Part shown: positions 12,483-24,198 of the stretch, one piece after another | Position numbering within the stretch: position 1 is the stretch's first letter | Layout: every line of letters starts with the position of its first letter | Origin: Phlebiopsis flavidoalba | Taxonomy: Eukaryota; Basidiomycota; Agaricomycetes; Polyporales; Phanerochaetaceae | Length of the DNA stretch: 64,000 nt | Assembly: GCA_035772785.1 (NCBI GenBank) | Contig: JAOCPU010000017.1 | Coordinates: forward strand, 186,001-250,000 | Reading direction: 5' to 3' | Position numbers and translations under genes: made by a program | The notes under the pieces: generated by a model | Seen by the model: the letters and a program-made list of their open reading frames with translations, nothing else | What the model was told of the DNA's origin: nothing | Database searches by the model: none

Positions 12483-14388
12483 TTAGACCCTCATTGTCTC
12501 GTTTTTTGCGCTTTTCTTCGGCCTTGCCTCTTCATTTTCCTCGCCATGCAGCGCGCGTTTTCCGACTTTCTTCTCTGACTGCGGTTTGACCTTGCGCGTC
12601 TCTTCCTGATGTTCAGCCTCGTCGCCGCTTTCGAATGCGAGGCCTCCTGCCTTCGCCTTTCTGCGCAGGGGTTTCTTAGCGCCTGTAACACCAGGAGGTT
12701 TCCCACGTTTGGTTTCTGCCTCCTCATGTGCGCCTTGCTCGTCTACTTTCTTCTCTCCCGCCTTCAAGTCGTCTGCAGCATCGTCATCTGACGCAAAAGG
12801 ATCATCCTTCTTTGCCTTCTTCTTCAGCTTGGGCTTGGCAGCCTTCGTTGTAGTATCCTTTACGCTCTCCGCCTTCTCCTCGGACTTGGCCGCAGCCGCG
12901 CTAGCCTTGTTCACGTTGAGCTCCGCGAAGTATTCGTCTTTCAATGACTGTCAGATAGATTCCCGGCGGGTATTCAGTTAGACGTGTGGCACAACAGCTT
13001 CGCGGGAGAAGACGCGTGGATGGCAAAGGTGGTGACTTACCTTCATCTCGGCATCACTCATGAGAGCGGTGTTCTTCCACACCTGTGCGTTGGGTTAACA
13101 CGCGCACGAGACTTTACATAGTGTATTTGCGGTTAGGAAGTCTTTACTCACGGTCGATTGAATCCCACTCAAATGCTTGCTATCCAGTCCTGATAGATGT
13201 CAGGTGTTCAATATGAATGAATTCCCAGGCTATAGCCAGCGAAAGATGTGCGACGTACCGATCTCAGTGTATAAGTTCGATTTTACTCCGCTCACGTTCG
13301 CGCCGTGGTTTTTTAAGAGGACCTTCATGACCTGTAACACCGGCACATCGGGTTAGTTTCTCCCAGATCATCCCAGGAAGCTTTGGACATAAGCGCACCG
13401 CGGTTACACTATCCTTGTCGTAGACGTCTGGGACATAGATACAGAAAACATGCTGCTGATAGTGTGGCTGCTCTTCCCGCGGGCTTGTGGAGACTTTGGT
13501 GAGATACGCTGACGTGGATGCCAGAGGTCCTTCGGCGAGCGAAGCTGGACCTTACTGTAAGCTTACACCCACGCGGAAATTAGGCGTGGGGCATACTAGC
13601 AATACTGGACCATATCGCATCAACCTTGTCTGCGGGAGCGAACATCAGCCTGGGCCACTCGATAACGCATTTAGCCTAATGTGTGGAGAAGGTTACATAA
13701 GATGACATACCACTTTCCGGAGGTGTATCCATGTTTGATAGATATGTCTTTAAGCTTCTCCGTCGCTTCGTGCTGTACCTGTGCATTCCTTTGTGAGCAA
13801 TGTGTACCAGACGACTGGATTTCATATGACCTCTTCTCGTAGCTCTTTCTTGCTCTTGAGACCCTTTTTCTTGTTTGCACGAATAGGGATTGACCTCATC
13901 ATTCTATTTATACTAAAATATTAGCTTCTCCATGGTGTTTCAGAAATATGAAGCACATGCTTGAATGTCTTCCACGCGCTTTGTCATCCTCCTTCACTGT
14001 TGGTACCAGTTGTGAGATTAGATCGACGGAAATGTCGATACATAAGCTCACGTAGCTCTATCGCCTCTTCCGGTTGCGGCATCTCTATTGGTGTCCTCTT
14101 TTGAGGGTGCGGTCCTTCTCACCCACAACCACTAGGTCATGTCATGAATCGTTGGCAATAAGCATGCCATCCAACAGAAACTCTCACTCACGGCTTCGTT
14201 ACCGTCATTCTGAACCATTGACGGTTTGTACTAGAGAAGATAGTTGTATGATCAGCGCAGTGTGAAAACGAAAGACATCATTGTCCTGCCTTCGTTATGA
14301 AGTCCTTCAGAGGCCCATGGCTGGTCTCTGATTTGTCCCAATAGTAGGGATACACATCCGGTACAACGTCTTCATTCTTGTTGCTCAT
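12483..14388 (-). CDS. DUF1917 / UPF0696-like protein with basic C-terminal tail
   Basis: The start at 14388 opens MSNKNEDVVPDVYPYYWDKS, followed by ETSHGPLKDFITK. Later exons give QHEATEKLKDISIKHGYTSG and KW, then VMKVLLKNHGANVSGVKSNL, YTEIGLDSKHLSGIQSTVWK and NTALMSDAEMKDEYFAELN. The SGKW block, the segment before it and the later YVPDVYDKDSV-type segment resemble the DUF1917 (C11orf68/UPF0696) family, whose biochemical role is not established. After the domain comes a tail of about 130 residues rich in Lys, Glu, Ala and Asp (for example KPKLKKKAKKDDPFASDDDA), ending ETMRV before a stop at 12483. The tail looks disordered and probably nuclear, which is inference. At least five short introns separate the exons and GT-AG borders are visible. 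Family call moderate; existence of the gene strong. Confidence 0.62.
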
Positions 14389-16369
14389 ACTACGCTGTCA
14401 GTGAAATTGAGTACGAAGTTCCGGTAGAAACCTAAAGGTCGTAATTTGTAGAGGTCGACGGTTTGGGTGGGAGTGAAGTGTGAGACGCGTCGGGGATGGC
14501 GACGAGTTAGCCGAAATGATGCTCCACGCGTTATGTGGTCATGTTTGGTTTCCGTCCGCCACGGTCACGTAACCCCAGTAATCTTCCGGTTAGGGGGGGC
14601 CGGGGGGGCGGGCGAATAGGCTCGCCCCCGGCCTCCACAAACATGTGTTTTGAACTCAGAATCAAGCTCCAGGTATGCGAGCGACGAGCTACCGATGTAT
14701 TGCTGTGTGTGAAAGTAGAGTAAGAAGAACGTAATAATGCATTTCTACTTCTTCCGCAAGAGCAGCTTAATTCCGCGACTCATTTGCGCGGGCTTAGAGT
14801 TACAGACATCGTTTGAGCTCGGACATCGTTGTGCAAGACCGCCCAACGTCGGGGTGTACATGTTCCTCTGGCCCCCCATTCCGTACTCAACAATAGAACA
14901 TGCTCTGTATGCGCGCTAATATGGCTTTGGCAAACCAATAATGAACACAGTGCGGTGAGTTGGATGACGATTCAATACTGCACCTACGAGCCTGTACCGG
15001 CCTGGATAACGAATGCTCTAGAGAGAGGCCGCGTGCGTGATGTCTCCAATTGCCTGATCCTTTAGCACATCCGAATTGCTATTCAAGGAATAGAACGTCT
15101 CGCATTCGTTTTCATCGTGACCTATGTATCGCGTTTCCGCCGTACACCGTTTTTTCTCACACCGTGCGCACATCGATAGCGATATCCTTTGAACCCTCGC
15201 TTCCGGGAGTGCTTGACACCGTTCTTCCGAATCCGATAATCGGTCCTCGTGAAGAAGTCTTGCCTTGTCAAATACATCTGAAAAAGTGCTTGGAGATACT
15301 CGACCTAAAACGTTCGAAGTGAATGAGCGGAGGTAGAGCAAGCTTCTGAGCTGGCCGGCGTGGCCCTACACCGAGATGGGTTGCTCACCTGAGAACAAGC
15401 GTGTGTGCGTCGACAGCATTCGTGGCATGGACCCCTCGCCGCACTATCTATCGTTCAGCTTGTTCTATGCTCGCGGTTATCAAGCGCAGGCAGTCTATCG
15501 GCATTCAGTATTCAAATCTCCTTGTCAAGGCATCGTTACGTACCTCGAGCAGGGCTCGGGGATGTCTGCTAGACATTTTCTGCCCGGGTTCACCACCCAG
15601 TCTCCACCTCTGTAGCAGGACCTCCTCACTTTTCGCAATGACCACTCCCTTCTAAATACGATGCGCAGTGACACATCCAGGTACGGTGGGTCGTTTGCTC
15701 CGCCAGCTCCCTGTTTGGGATGTCTTGGACAAAATATGCACCACAATCGGACTTTACTTTCTGCGCGGCTAGCTATCCGGGTCTTCATCCATTTCATGAT
15801 CATCGACCTGTCACACTAGTAGGAGTTAGCGAAACGACCTACTGAGTATATCCGCGCCCACAACGATCAGAATTGCGTTTGCACATGTGTAAATCACGAC
15901 TACTTATTGCCGATGAAGATTAACAGGGACGGCAGAGTTGTGTCAACAAATCACTTCGTTCGCCAAACTCAGAGCAATTTGCGGCCCCTGATGTGCATGA
16001 TGGGCTGGGGCAAAGTCCAATGGAGTTGAGCGTCGCGGATAATGGAGACAGGGACGACGCTCCACTGGCCGCGAAAGGATAAGCCGGAATAACGAGGGGG
16101 GATCAGAATGGACTGCGTTGAAGCGGCCAGCTGACCTTCATCCACAAAAAATGGACCAAAGACTAACGTCCTTCGACCTGGCCTCACATGCAGGTTCGGA
16201 AGGATCTCAAAAATGTTAATATTCCTGGAGTACTTTTGGTCTTTGTAAATAGGCTTTTTAATATGTCAGAAGTCGAAACAAGCTTTCCAGACCACGGGTC
16301 ACTTACAGGTGATAAGAATACACGCCGGCGGCGCCGCAGCAAATAATCAACACTGGTAATGAGACCCCA
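14389..16369. other. no gene assigned; weak coding signals
   Basis: Between the DUF1917-like gene and FCF1. The minus strand between 15400 and 16190 has protein-like stretches (for example LRLITASIEQAERQIVRRG near 15450), but frames break often and I recognise no family. A GC-rich tract of G runs lies near 14590-14630. A small gene in this interval is possible but not supported. Confidence 0.3.
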
Positions 16370-17315
16370 TTTATACACAGGGGCACCTTGGTCAGGCAGT
16401 CTCTCAATTGCGTATCGCCGTTTGACGATGTACTATGAGCGGCACGCCCCGGAACCTTCCGTATCCGTCGACGAACGCTCGCGATCACACGTCGCAACAA
16501 TGTAGCATCGGTGTGACGTGTGTGGACGTGACGCGCTGGACCAGGCAGTCGTTAGCCGCGTACGTGCCAGAGTGTGAGCATGCCAGACGTTTCGAAGCGT
16601 GGGGTCGCGCGCGATTCTGTCGGTGGCATGTGAGGCTGCGCGAGTAGTGCGACGGGAAAACGAACGGACGGCGTACCTGAGCGCGACTCGGTACCGGTGC
16701 CCCAGCTTCTCCAACTCGGCCATTACGCAGGGTCGGTGACACATGGAATGCCTAAACGGCATCTGTAGTAGGAACATGTCTAGCAGACGGAGGGCGGTCA
16801 AGACCGACGTGCTTCACATTTGGCGTAGAGGACAGTCCATCATGCCGCTGATGAGTTCCAATTTGTTCTGCAGAACTGAAGTTGATGAAGTTTGGTATCA
16901 ATGAGGACTCGATATGGAGGGGCGAGAGCATCGTTATGTTGCAAGCACACAGTGATGAGGCGACTTGTGTTCTGGTTAGTAGAAGTAATGTGTATCAGTC
17001 GGCGGTTGGGGACAAAGCGGGCAGATGGGCAAAATGTGGGAATGAGGACTTACACACGTCGCTCAGCCTTTTCCTTCGCCTCTTGCTCTTTCTTTGCTTG
17101 TTTTCGCTTGGTTTTCCTTCCTGCGTGTTACGTGGGATTGCTCCGTAAATCAAATATCATTTCAGCATGAGAATCCACGCACAGTCGGATGTCATTTGGG
17201 TTTCAGCAAGCGTTTGACGGTAGCAAACTTGCGAGTTTTCTTAGCTTTTTCCCTATAGCTACGTCTCATAGTTAGTTCCTTAAGTATGATGAATATTAGT
17301 AAAGCTCCTTACCAT
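16370..17315 (-). CDS. FCF1: rRNA-processing PIN-domain protein Fcf1
   Basis: Fcf1/Utp24 is the PIN-domain endonuclease of the small-subunit processome that cleaves pre-18S rRNA at early sites in the nucleolus. The minus strand encodes, in order, the basic N-terminus (KTRKFATVKRLLKPNDIRL), a Lys/Glu-rich helix (KKEQEAKEKAERRV), LAPPYRVLIDT, ELISGMMDC, VMAELEKLGHRYRVALR, the residues around TCSHSGTYADDCLVQR, CYIVATCDR and RRYAIERLPDQGAP. This covers the whole family of about 190-200 residues, including the PIN Asp of LIDTN and the later conserved acidic positions. The start codon at 17313-17315 sits in GCCGCCATG and is followed directly by a GTAAGG donor, so the first coding exon is ATG alone; the next exon begins GGAAAA. 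Single-base homopolymer shifts (an extra A near 17246-17250) break the frame. The 3' end is approximate. Confidence 0.85.
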
Positions 17316-17319
17316 GGCG

Positions 17320-19400
17320 GCAGGGGCTGTGAAGAGGGTAGCTGTAGGTACGGGTCGAGGAATGGGGGGAAGGAGAGCCTGCAAGCGCTTGGCAAGAAAC
17401 TATTCTCCACGTGGATGTGTCCGAAATTGCGTAACGTCGGGCATGGTGGCGCCCGCTTGCGCCTGTCCGTTATTCGCGGTTTCCAAGTCCACTCAATGCT
17501 ATGAACGCGAATGACTCGACTCGCGGATATTGCACGTCCTTGGGGCTACGCTACAGTGCCCGGATCCACATATCATTCATCTGCGGCCGCAATTCCGCGC
17601 ATGCCTTGCCCACGCTGCAGCGACATCTGTTCCCAGATGCGCATCCACACTGCCTGACGGAGCCGTTGCCGCAGCGCTGCGAAGGTTTCTCTGGGATTAC
17701 GAACTTCCTGCAATCGAAGTTCAAGATGGGGGATCATACGCAGTAACTACTCTACTCCTCTTTGCCGAACAACGTTTGATGCTCTCGCAAAGTTCAGTCC
17801 TCAAAAACGGGCTTCCATCTCACTAGTGTGCCACGCACGGTGTTGCGCGGTACCTGGGGTGGCACTGCGGTCAGTGATAAAACTCTCTGAAGTACGTCAG
17901 CGCGAGGACCTGTACGCCACAGACAAGAGCATATCATCGGAAACACCTGTTCGTCAATGTACACATCAGACGAATTGTAGAATTTTGCAACATTTGTCTC
18001 CTCCGTGTTAAGTATTTTTGTTCATATCATTTTCTCTGACAATCCGAGAATAACTTCTGCGCAAGATGCGGTCGGATCGTGAATGCATTGACTTTTATGG
18101 CCAGAACGACAGTACGCACAGGACACAGCGGCGCGCTTTGCGACGGACCCGCGCCGCGCACTTCGAAACTCTATGCTTGCCCTCGACCCGCGGCGCCAAG
18201 TCCCAGGCGTACGCCATTGGAGAGCCGTTGCGAGCTTCACCTTCTTCTCGAGCAAATTTCTATTGCCGTTCTCAAGGTATTTTGGGCTATCGGCCAAGGA
18301 AAATTAGATCGAGGAGATAGGCGTTGCACTTACTCTTGAGAGTCAAGATCTTTCGTACGACTAGGCTGTCCATGGTTTGTTCCTGTGGTGGAATGGTTGC
18401 CTACGACGGCGGGTGCGAGTGCGAGGGTGACTTCTCCAGGACGAAGCGGTGGGGGCTGGACCTCGGTCAACCGGCCTCTCGACTATACGGTGAAGGAAGT
18501 GCGGGCCATGTTTGGAAGTGAAATGATGGGGAATGGGGCACGAGAGTCGCGGGAAACAGGCAGCGTTTTTGCATTATGCCGTCGCCTCCGGAGGGACGTA
18601 TACAGAAAGTGTTGTAAACAGGTATGCCACTTCCACGCAACTCCGTTGCACACCACCGTTAGTCGTCACCAGCAGCCGCCCAAGAGCTATAACGCTAACA
18701 CGCTGCCCTCTAGGTCGTGAAAACGTGGGGTCATTTGATTCCCTAGATGATCGAGAGAATGACCTCATGTAGTCCACACCCATAGTGTCTACCTTCATTC
18801 ACGTCTGTACCTCTACGTCGGACGGAACATGGCGCCTCATCGTTTCATCACGATGCGAATAGCACTTTCCCACTCAGAAGAACACCTGAGAAGCTAGGAA
18901 CACTCGAATTCCACGCCATGCTGAGATGTGGTACTGGCGCCATTCGCCAAATCTAACCTACCAGGTGGCCCCCGCTCTGGGCTTACGGATGTGGTACTCA
19001 GCTCTCAGTCACCGTAGTGCCTGGATCCCTGGGTACGGATCAGGTTTTGGGGTGCAATCTGTTTGGTGCAGGATGCAATACCGTTATCTGCGTGAGTGGG
19101 AGTCTACTGATTGTGTTTCGCGAATAGCGTGGAAGCGACGGTCTGGACCGACGACAATGCATTGTGATACAGGTCGAGCTTCCCTCCTCTTCGTTCGGCA
19201 GAGAGCGCTATCTTCCCTGCGGCGTTTGGCCACTTGCTGCCCTGTTCACCGTCGCATGCTCCAAGGGTAAAAATGGAAATGTGCAAACTTGTAACATGGT
19301 GATGCAATTGTCTCAGGGTTGTGGGCTAGAGCAGCTAACTAGGTTAGCACGGACGCAAAGCGGGTTGTACAGTTGTCTCGGGTAGACGTCCTCGTACAGG
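17320..19400 (+). CDS. unrecognised plus-strand coding potential
   Basis: Divergent from FCF1. Protein-like stretches on the plus strand include RRFLWDYELPAIEV near 17690, LLLEQISIAVLKVFWAIGQ near 18260, a Gly/Ser-rich segment ending RPLDYTVKEVRAMFG near 18510, FLHYAVASGGTYTESVVNRY near 18590 and CPLGRENVGSFDSLDDREND near 18740. Frames change repeatedly and introns are likely. I recognise no family and cannot fix a start or stop; one or two genes are possible. Confidence 0.3.
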
Positions 19401-20711
19401 CAAACAGAGGTGGTTCATAATGCCACGCCGTACGAGGGCTAGGGATGCGGGCGGTGTGCAATATCTTCCCTATGTGCCTTGCGCATAGCGTCCGTTGAAT
19501 ATGTTTATCGTAGGAAGCTTCATCTGCGTTCCCGAGCACCCGTCGAGCGAGGAATTGCCGTGGGGAAAATGAGACGAAATATGCCCGCTCTGCCATGCTC
19601 GCTGCTGAACTTCTGCACGATTCAGGTCGTCGATCCCGAGGCTCTGTCGCGCGCATGAGTCGATGGAATGTTTGCTATTGAAACGATCGGCCTGAGAATA
19701 CCACAGCCAACATCGCTTTTTTCGAGTCACGCATCAGACGCGCACGCACACAGTCCTCCTTGGAGGCCAATGGCGGTGCCACTTGTCCCTGGGCCCATCG
19801 CCCCGACAATTGTGGGACATGGTCGCCCGTGTGTTATGCGACCCACATGTTGGCCGTGTCCCCCATTCTGTTGGCTGTCAGGGCGTGGCACGCGCAATGC
19901 ACATCACTACAGATCGCGCGGTGTTGGTTGTTCTCGCAGATGTTTAACCCGGTCGAAAAGGTTCCGCAGAAGATCGTCCTTAGGGTGCTGTAGACGACAA
20001 ACGTGACGAATCGCATGCATTGATGGTTCTGTGTGGTCTCCCGGGCGGATCTATGGGAATGTTTGGTGCTCGTCCTCCACTGGGTGGAGAGGCGGACTCT
20101 GATTGACCTCGAATAAAACCTGCAGCAGGGCCAAGTTTATGGCGATTTTTACATTTGGAGAAAAAAACGGACTGGGCGTATTAAACGAGATGAGGGGAAT
20201 GACCGCGAGGATCCGGCCGTGGCCCTGTGAGCTTCGGCAGAGAACAGCAGGGGCTACGAGGATGCGGTCTGCATTCGGTCAGGGCGGCGGCTGTTCGAAT
20301 GCGGAAGTGATGATTTCATTATTTCGACCCAACCGCCCCAGAGACTTGAAATTTGGACCAGTTCTCTGGACTCAAACAGTCTCAGTCGCGTCGCTTACCC
20401 TGCCTCTTTTGATCTCATGCCGGTGTCCTTGCCGCCGAAAAGTTATAAAGTAGCCCCCTGAGGAGCAGCTCCATCCCTATCTCGTTTCCGACTCCAGTTT
20501 CAACTACTGAACCCCACAATTTTCCTACCAGGTCTTTCAACAGACGTACGCATGCCTTACCGTTCCGCGTGACTACTACACCCGCTGCCGACAACGAGTA
20601 CGCTACCCGGATAGCCCAGCCGCAAGACTCACTCGGCGGGCTTCCCCCTGCAGGTGCAAGGGGTACGTGACTCCGAGTCCGGCGACGCACCAGCAGGCCA
20701 AAACCCGGCCA
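19401..20711. promoter_or_regulatory. region upstream of PAL with a TATA box
   Basis: No gene assigned. A TATAAAG motif lies at 20444-20450, about 265 bp before the chosen PAL start, so PAL may have an earlier 5' exon or a long leader; a possible ATG at 20552 is soon followed by a stop. The rest (19401-20400) shows no consistent frame. Confidence 0.4.
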
Positions 20712-23425
20712 TGCTCGCAAGTGTGTTAGTCGAGGCCCATGACGAGCTTCAAGCATACAGGTCCGGTTACACTACACTCATCTCCACGGGGTCACGAGCC
20801 CGATTTGTTTCGGACGTAGTGTTGCAGAGAGAGGGCACAGTCTGTCGTCGTCGATGGACAGACGCTGAGCATACCTGCGGTGGCTGCGGTCGCCCGGTTT
20901 GCTGCGCCTGTCGCGCTCCACTACCGACGCCGCAGACGTACGCGACCGGAGTGCTCCGCCAGCCGCCGCGTGATCGAGGACCACGATGACACGCTGACCG
21001 CACAGCGTCATAACGGCAGTCAGCACGGGCCTTTGGCCGAAAGTCGGTCCTAATGCACCGCTTCCTAACCACCGATCATCACACGCAGCCTCACACTCTA
21101 TCTTTCCCAGCCGACACCCGAACCAACGATCCGACGTTGAAACACTCGGCCCATGCGCTGCCGAGCAGCACGCCAGAAGACCCGGTGTCCAGCATTCCCT
21201 CGCGACAGAGTGCGCCCCTGCCCGCGCTGCCCCCTCTGTTGACAACCGCTTGCGGACGACGAGCATGCCCGAGGTCGTTGGGTACGCGGTGCGAATCTCC
21301 ATGCGCATGAACCTCCCTCATCCAGCGGGCCACTCGGTGCGTTTCGCTGGGAGCTGATCGAGAAGATGGAGGCGCTCCTGCGCGAGAATCATCACGCCTT
21401 TGGTGCCCCTGCGTGGCAGCAGTATTTCCGGGGCGTCGGGAGGTGAGCATCAAGATATCTTTCACGTTGGCCGCTTTCCTTCCTCGGACGGTCATCCCAT
21501 CATTGATGGCGCCCGTGCGGATGTCGGCGTGTCCCCTTGCCTGTCCGGCAGGCACATTCCCGCCCGCCCATCCCCTCCCGAATCCGCCCCATTACTTTGA
21601 CGCCCTTGCTACCTAATACACTTTCAATAGATCTCTCGCCGCTGTCCTAAACATCGCCGTTGCTAAACGCTCTTATTGGCAATCCTGCTATTCGTTCACC
21701 CATTCTCTCTCAGGTGTATTGACGGCCCGGCATCCCTTTAGTGCGCGCGAAGATCCTATCGTCCAAGATAGGCCCTCGCAAACCATGGCATCACTGCGAG
21801 CCCATTTCTCGCTCGAATCCAAGGAGCACCCAGTCGGTATCCCTCAATGGCACTGCATTCTCTGCCTCCGTCGCTGCTCTCGCTTCTGCAAAGAGGCCGT
21901 ACCACATGGCTCCTAGAGCTCGCCCAAATCTGCACCGCCATGGGTACTGAGCGGATGATTGGGCTCCGTTGACTCATTCGACCCCTTCATTCCACGGATA
22001 CCTGCCGTCCCAGAACCCTGGGCTATCCCCTGAGTAGGGTCGACCGGGTCGCCACAGAATATCCGGGGCCTGCTCGATGACTCCCAGATGGCAACCCAGC
22101 ACAGCGAGGATGGAGCGTCCACACATCACGGGGGGAGGACGAGTGGTGAGCTCCGTCAGGATCGTTACCAGACGGACCCTGAGAACGTCGGCGCAGTTCT
22201 TGGGCCGACCAAGTGAGAGGATATTTTGGGCATCTCTCGAAACAGTCACCTTGGAATGCAATTCCAGTGCGTTTCATCATCATCCGTTTCTTTATTTTTG
22301 TGTTGACCCTGCCTATAGCTACCGACAACCCTCTTATCAACGGCAAGGATGGTCGTGTCCACCACGGACGGCAACCCCTCCAAGCCATGGCAGGTGACGA
22401 ACGCGATGGAAAAGACGCGGCTTGCGATCACCACATGGGCAAGCTCTTGTTTGCGCAGTGCAGCCGAACTCATCAACCCGGCGATGAACCGCGGGTTGCC
22501 GCCCAACCTGGCAGCGACGGACCCGTCGCACAAACTACTTTGCAAAGGGTTGTTGATATACCCACACCGCTTGCATATGTTGGCGAACTCGGTTTCCTCG
22601 CCAACCCAGTTGTCATCGCACGTACAGACAGCGGAGAGATGCACAACAGGGCCGTCAAGTAAGTCTCATCTCCTGCATGATTATCATCATGTCACTGACG
22701 TATTGCCAGTTCCCTCGCGTTGATATCTGCCCGTTACACCATTCAGGCACTCGCATTGTCCTGTCCCTCCTCACATCAAGCTACCTGTACGTGCTCTGCC
22801 AGGCGCTCGACCTCCGCCTCGATGCACCACGGACTGCCAATCCAACCTCCTGCTCGCTCGTCCGCGACCTCGTACCGCCCCTGCACTTCCCCTCGCTCTC
22901 TGCCGACGACTCCGCCGCGCTACGCGTCTCGAAGCTCGAGCGCGCGGTTGCTGCGCGCGCTGAACGCAACGAGCTCCGCCGACTGCATCTCGCGCATGCG
23001 CGACGTCGCCGCCGCGACCACGACGCCCCTCGTCGACTTCCTCGCCGCGTCCGAGAGCCCTCACCGGCGAGCTCGCGCACATACCCTGGCCTTCCGCAAC
23101 GACTTTGCCGGCCGCGCCGCCGACGTGCTCACGCGCCTTCGCGTCGAGTACCTCGAGGGTGGCCGTGGGGCCTGCCCCCGCGCGCAGCTACCTCGGCCGC
23201 ACGAGCAAGGTCTACGAGTTTGTGCGCCTTGAGCTCGGCATCCGCATGCACGGCAATGAGAATTTGCACGGCTTCGAGACTGTCGGCATCGAGGACGGCA
23301 CAATCGGCCAGAGCATCGCGCTCATACACGAGGCGATCCGCGACGGCCAGATGCAGGGGCATGGTCATGGAGTTGATGAAGGCTGTCAGGGATGGTGACT
23401 TTTTTGTTTTTTTTTTGAGCTGCTT
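20712..23425 (+). CDS. PAL: phenylalanine ammonia-lyase
   Basis: PAL removes ammonia from L-phenylalanine to give trans-cinnamate, using the MIO cofactor formed from an Ala-Ser-Gly triad. Plus-strand exons give [16 protein letters not shown], the Gly-rich Tyr-loop region with [24 protein letters not shown], the MIO segment VPLRGS...ASG near 21400-21455, then across an intron [143 protein letters not shown] and finally [11 protein letters not shown]. Order and content span a full PAL of about 700 residues. ASG is the last triplet of its exon and DLSP starts the next. Numerous one-base shifts interrupt the frame. Start is my best choice; the stop falls near the T runs at 23400-23420. Confidence 0.88.
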
Positions 23426-24198
23426 ATTCACGAAGATTAAAGCTTGGGTGTTTTGGGGGACATGTGTGTCAATAGATGGACTGTATTAAGTAGCTCTATA
23501 CCCCGCGATTTTCTCTCCGATGTAACTACCATAATCTAGACTGCATATGGAATCTTCCGTATCTCTCACCTCGAGCTCGTGCTAGCGTGAAAGTCCTCAT
23601 CTAGTATTTACTTACGCAGTAAGTAAGTAAGTCGACACAATCCGAACACCGTTACCGACTAACCAGTTATTTACCAGTACTCTGCTACTATCGTCGGGTC
23701 TGGGGACGAAACTACGACATCATATCTTCGGCGCTTCTTGCAGAGCGCGTCCTGATTCGCTGCCTTACATTTCACAACTTAACCCTCTACGACACCTTGC
23801 ACCCAAACTTGTATGCGCCAAGCGGACACGTCTGTTATAACAAAAGGCATTCATGCCTCGATCTGTCGGATTTTCGGACGTCTTTACTATCGTTCGGCTG
23901 GGCGACTGATGGAACGCGCAAAGAAGTGAATAGGCACAGTCCCGGCCTCGGACTACACAGCTACAATGCTGGCATTCCCTTGTCTACAATCATGACTCGA
24001 CATGTTTCAACGATCTTGCGACTCCTCCGCGGGCTTCCGTCTCGTGCCGCGCAATATTGAGGTCTGGAGGGATCATGCTGATTAGATAGCGCGCAATGTT
24101 AAAACCTTCGGTGAGTCATGGTCCTACCGACTTCTACAGTATTCTCACCCCACTCAGTTCTCAAGATCTCTCATACTACACAAACAACTGCGGAAGAC
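23426..24198. other. intergenic, no gene seen
   Basis: Between PAL and the FAD oxidase gene. It begins with T-rich sequence (PAL 3' UTR), includes a short GTAA repeat near 23613-23627, and otherwise shows no sustained frame. It should contain the promoter of the downstream oxidase. Confidence 0.4.

Noticed and set aside
22246..22644. 132-codon minus-strand frame with a protein-like look
   Set aside because: Exact antisense of conserved PAL exons; the plus-strand reading explains it fully.
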